A DNA stretch of 64,000 nt, taken from positions 3,739-67,738 of the forward strand of contig JAWXCK010000034.1 in NCBI GenBank assembly GCA_034408855.1. Direction: 5' to 3'. Below are positions 63,598 to 64,000 of the stretch, one piece after another (position 1 is the first letter of the stretch; each line of letters starts with the position of its first letter). The notes under the pieces are model-generated. The model was given only the letters and a program-made list of their open reading frames with translations. It did no database searches and had not been told where the DNA came from. This DNA is from JAIYDQ01 sp034408855 (GTDB taxonomy: Bacteria > Planctomycetota > Planctomycetia > Pirellulales > Pirellulaceae). The translations under genes and the position numbers were made by a program.

Positions 63598-63936
63598 ATG
63601 AACACAAATAATTCACACTTCATTCGCGTATGCTCGATTGGTTTTGGATTTTTTTGCCTGTTTGGAATCGCCAGATCGCAAGAAAAAAATGAAAAACCTG
63701 CTGCGGCATCGGTCGAGCTGCATGTACTCGATGTCGATAAACATGCGATTGAAAATGCAAAGGTGACTTATCACGAATGGACAGGCAGAAAGTGGACCGA
63801 CGCTCTTGCCACAGGCTTTACAAATACGGACGGAAACGTCGAACTAACGATTAACGAATGCCAAGGTTTCGCGACGCTTCGCGTTGAAGCGAAAGATTTT
63901 GGGCTCTTCCGCAGAAACTGTGGGTGGTTTTCGTGA
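63598..63936 (+). CDS. Small secreted protein with carboxypeptidase-regulatory-like fold, probably frameshifted
   Basis: A 112-residue protein after a leader ending near ARS-QE. Strands such as VELHVLDVDKHAIENAKVTY and TNTDGNVELTI match a regulatory-like beta-sandwich. I use the ATG at 63598; a TTG at 63583 overlapping the DUF1501 stop is possible. The frame ends at 63936 with LFRRNCGWFS, an odd tail. If one G in GGG (63901-63903) were absent, the reading would continue GSSAETVGGFRDPQSILAVK to the window end without a stop, which looks more like protein. A second frame error is therefore likely. Confidence 0.6.
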   Translation: MNTNNSHFIRVCSIGFGFFCLFGIARSQEKNEKPAAASVELHVLDVDKHAIENAKVTYHEWTGRKWTDALATGFTNTDGNVELTINECQGFATLRVEAKDFGLFRRNCGWFS

Positions 63937-64000
63937 TCCGCAATCGATTTTAGCCGTGAAATCCATGAAAAACACTCGACTGAGTGATTGCAAAAACCAA

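Overview
The window looks like a stretch of chromosome from a planctomycete, probably of the Pirellulales. The main evidence is the adjacent DUF1549/DUF1553 (with CxxCH and LamG) and DUF1501 pair at the right end, a type of pair expanded in Planctomycetes. Supporting signs are the FHA-GAF-PP2C protein, the NatB-CPBP fusion, many small transcription units on alternating strands, frequent TTG and GTG starts, and palindromic intergenic repeats. I see no rRNA, tRNA, CRISPR array, prophage or classical multi-gene defence system.

Layout. 1-11.3 kb: a fused 5-oxoprolinase/hydantoinase cut by the left edge, a divergent NupG-type MFS transporter, an FHA-GAF-PP2C phosphatase, then a minus-strand run of HtrA-like protease, NAD+ DNA ligase (ligA) and an ABC ATPase. 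11.7-20 kb: acyl-CoA desaturase, DEAD-box helicase, a helical-repeat protein followed by a dihaem cytochrome c lipoprotein, a membrane-anchored unknown protein, a REP-associated tyrosine transposase (RAYT) between two copies of a REP pair, and hisI. 20-34.6 kb: a degenerate GT2-like protein, a NatA/NatB-CPBP exporter, a secreted carboxypeptidase-regulatory-like protein, a GT39-like membrane protein, a large AsmA-like protein with four internal modules, dapF, a DUF374 acyltransferase and a FAD oxidoreductase with a golvesin-like tail. 34.6-40.5 kb: a small surface-glycan cluster (GT2, methyltransferase, GT39-like) disturbed by a second RAYT family, present as one complete copy between 26-bp inverted repeats and one 3' remnant. 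40.8-52 kb: an acidic unknown protein, an ABC exporter whose permease carries a large beta-rich insert, a small conserved protein, a Nif3-like protein, a TPR protein, a YheT-type hydrolase and argC. 52-58.7 kb: a NUDIX hydrolase, a polytopic membrane protein, csrA with a GGA hairpin in its leader, a GYF_2/zinc-ribbon protein, a Tat-exported Gfo/Idh/MocA oxidoreductase, a SprT-like HExxH protein and an unknown acidic protein. 59-64 kb: the DUF1549/1553 gene, split by a one-base frameshift, the DUF1501 gene and a small secreted protein.

Most of the content is housekeeping, envelope and transport. The most unusual parts are the two RAYT/palindrome systems, their scattered non-autonomous repeats and the genes they touch, the csrA leader, and the single-base frame breaks near the right end. 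I found no convincing new multi-gene system.
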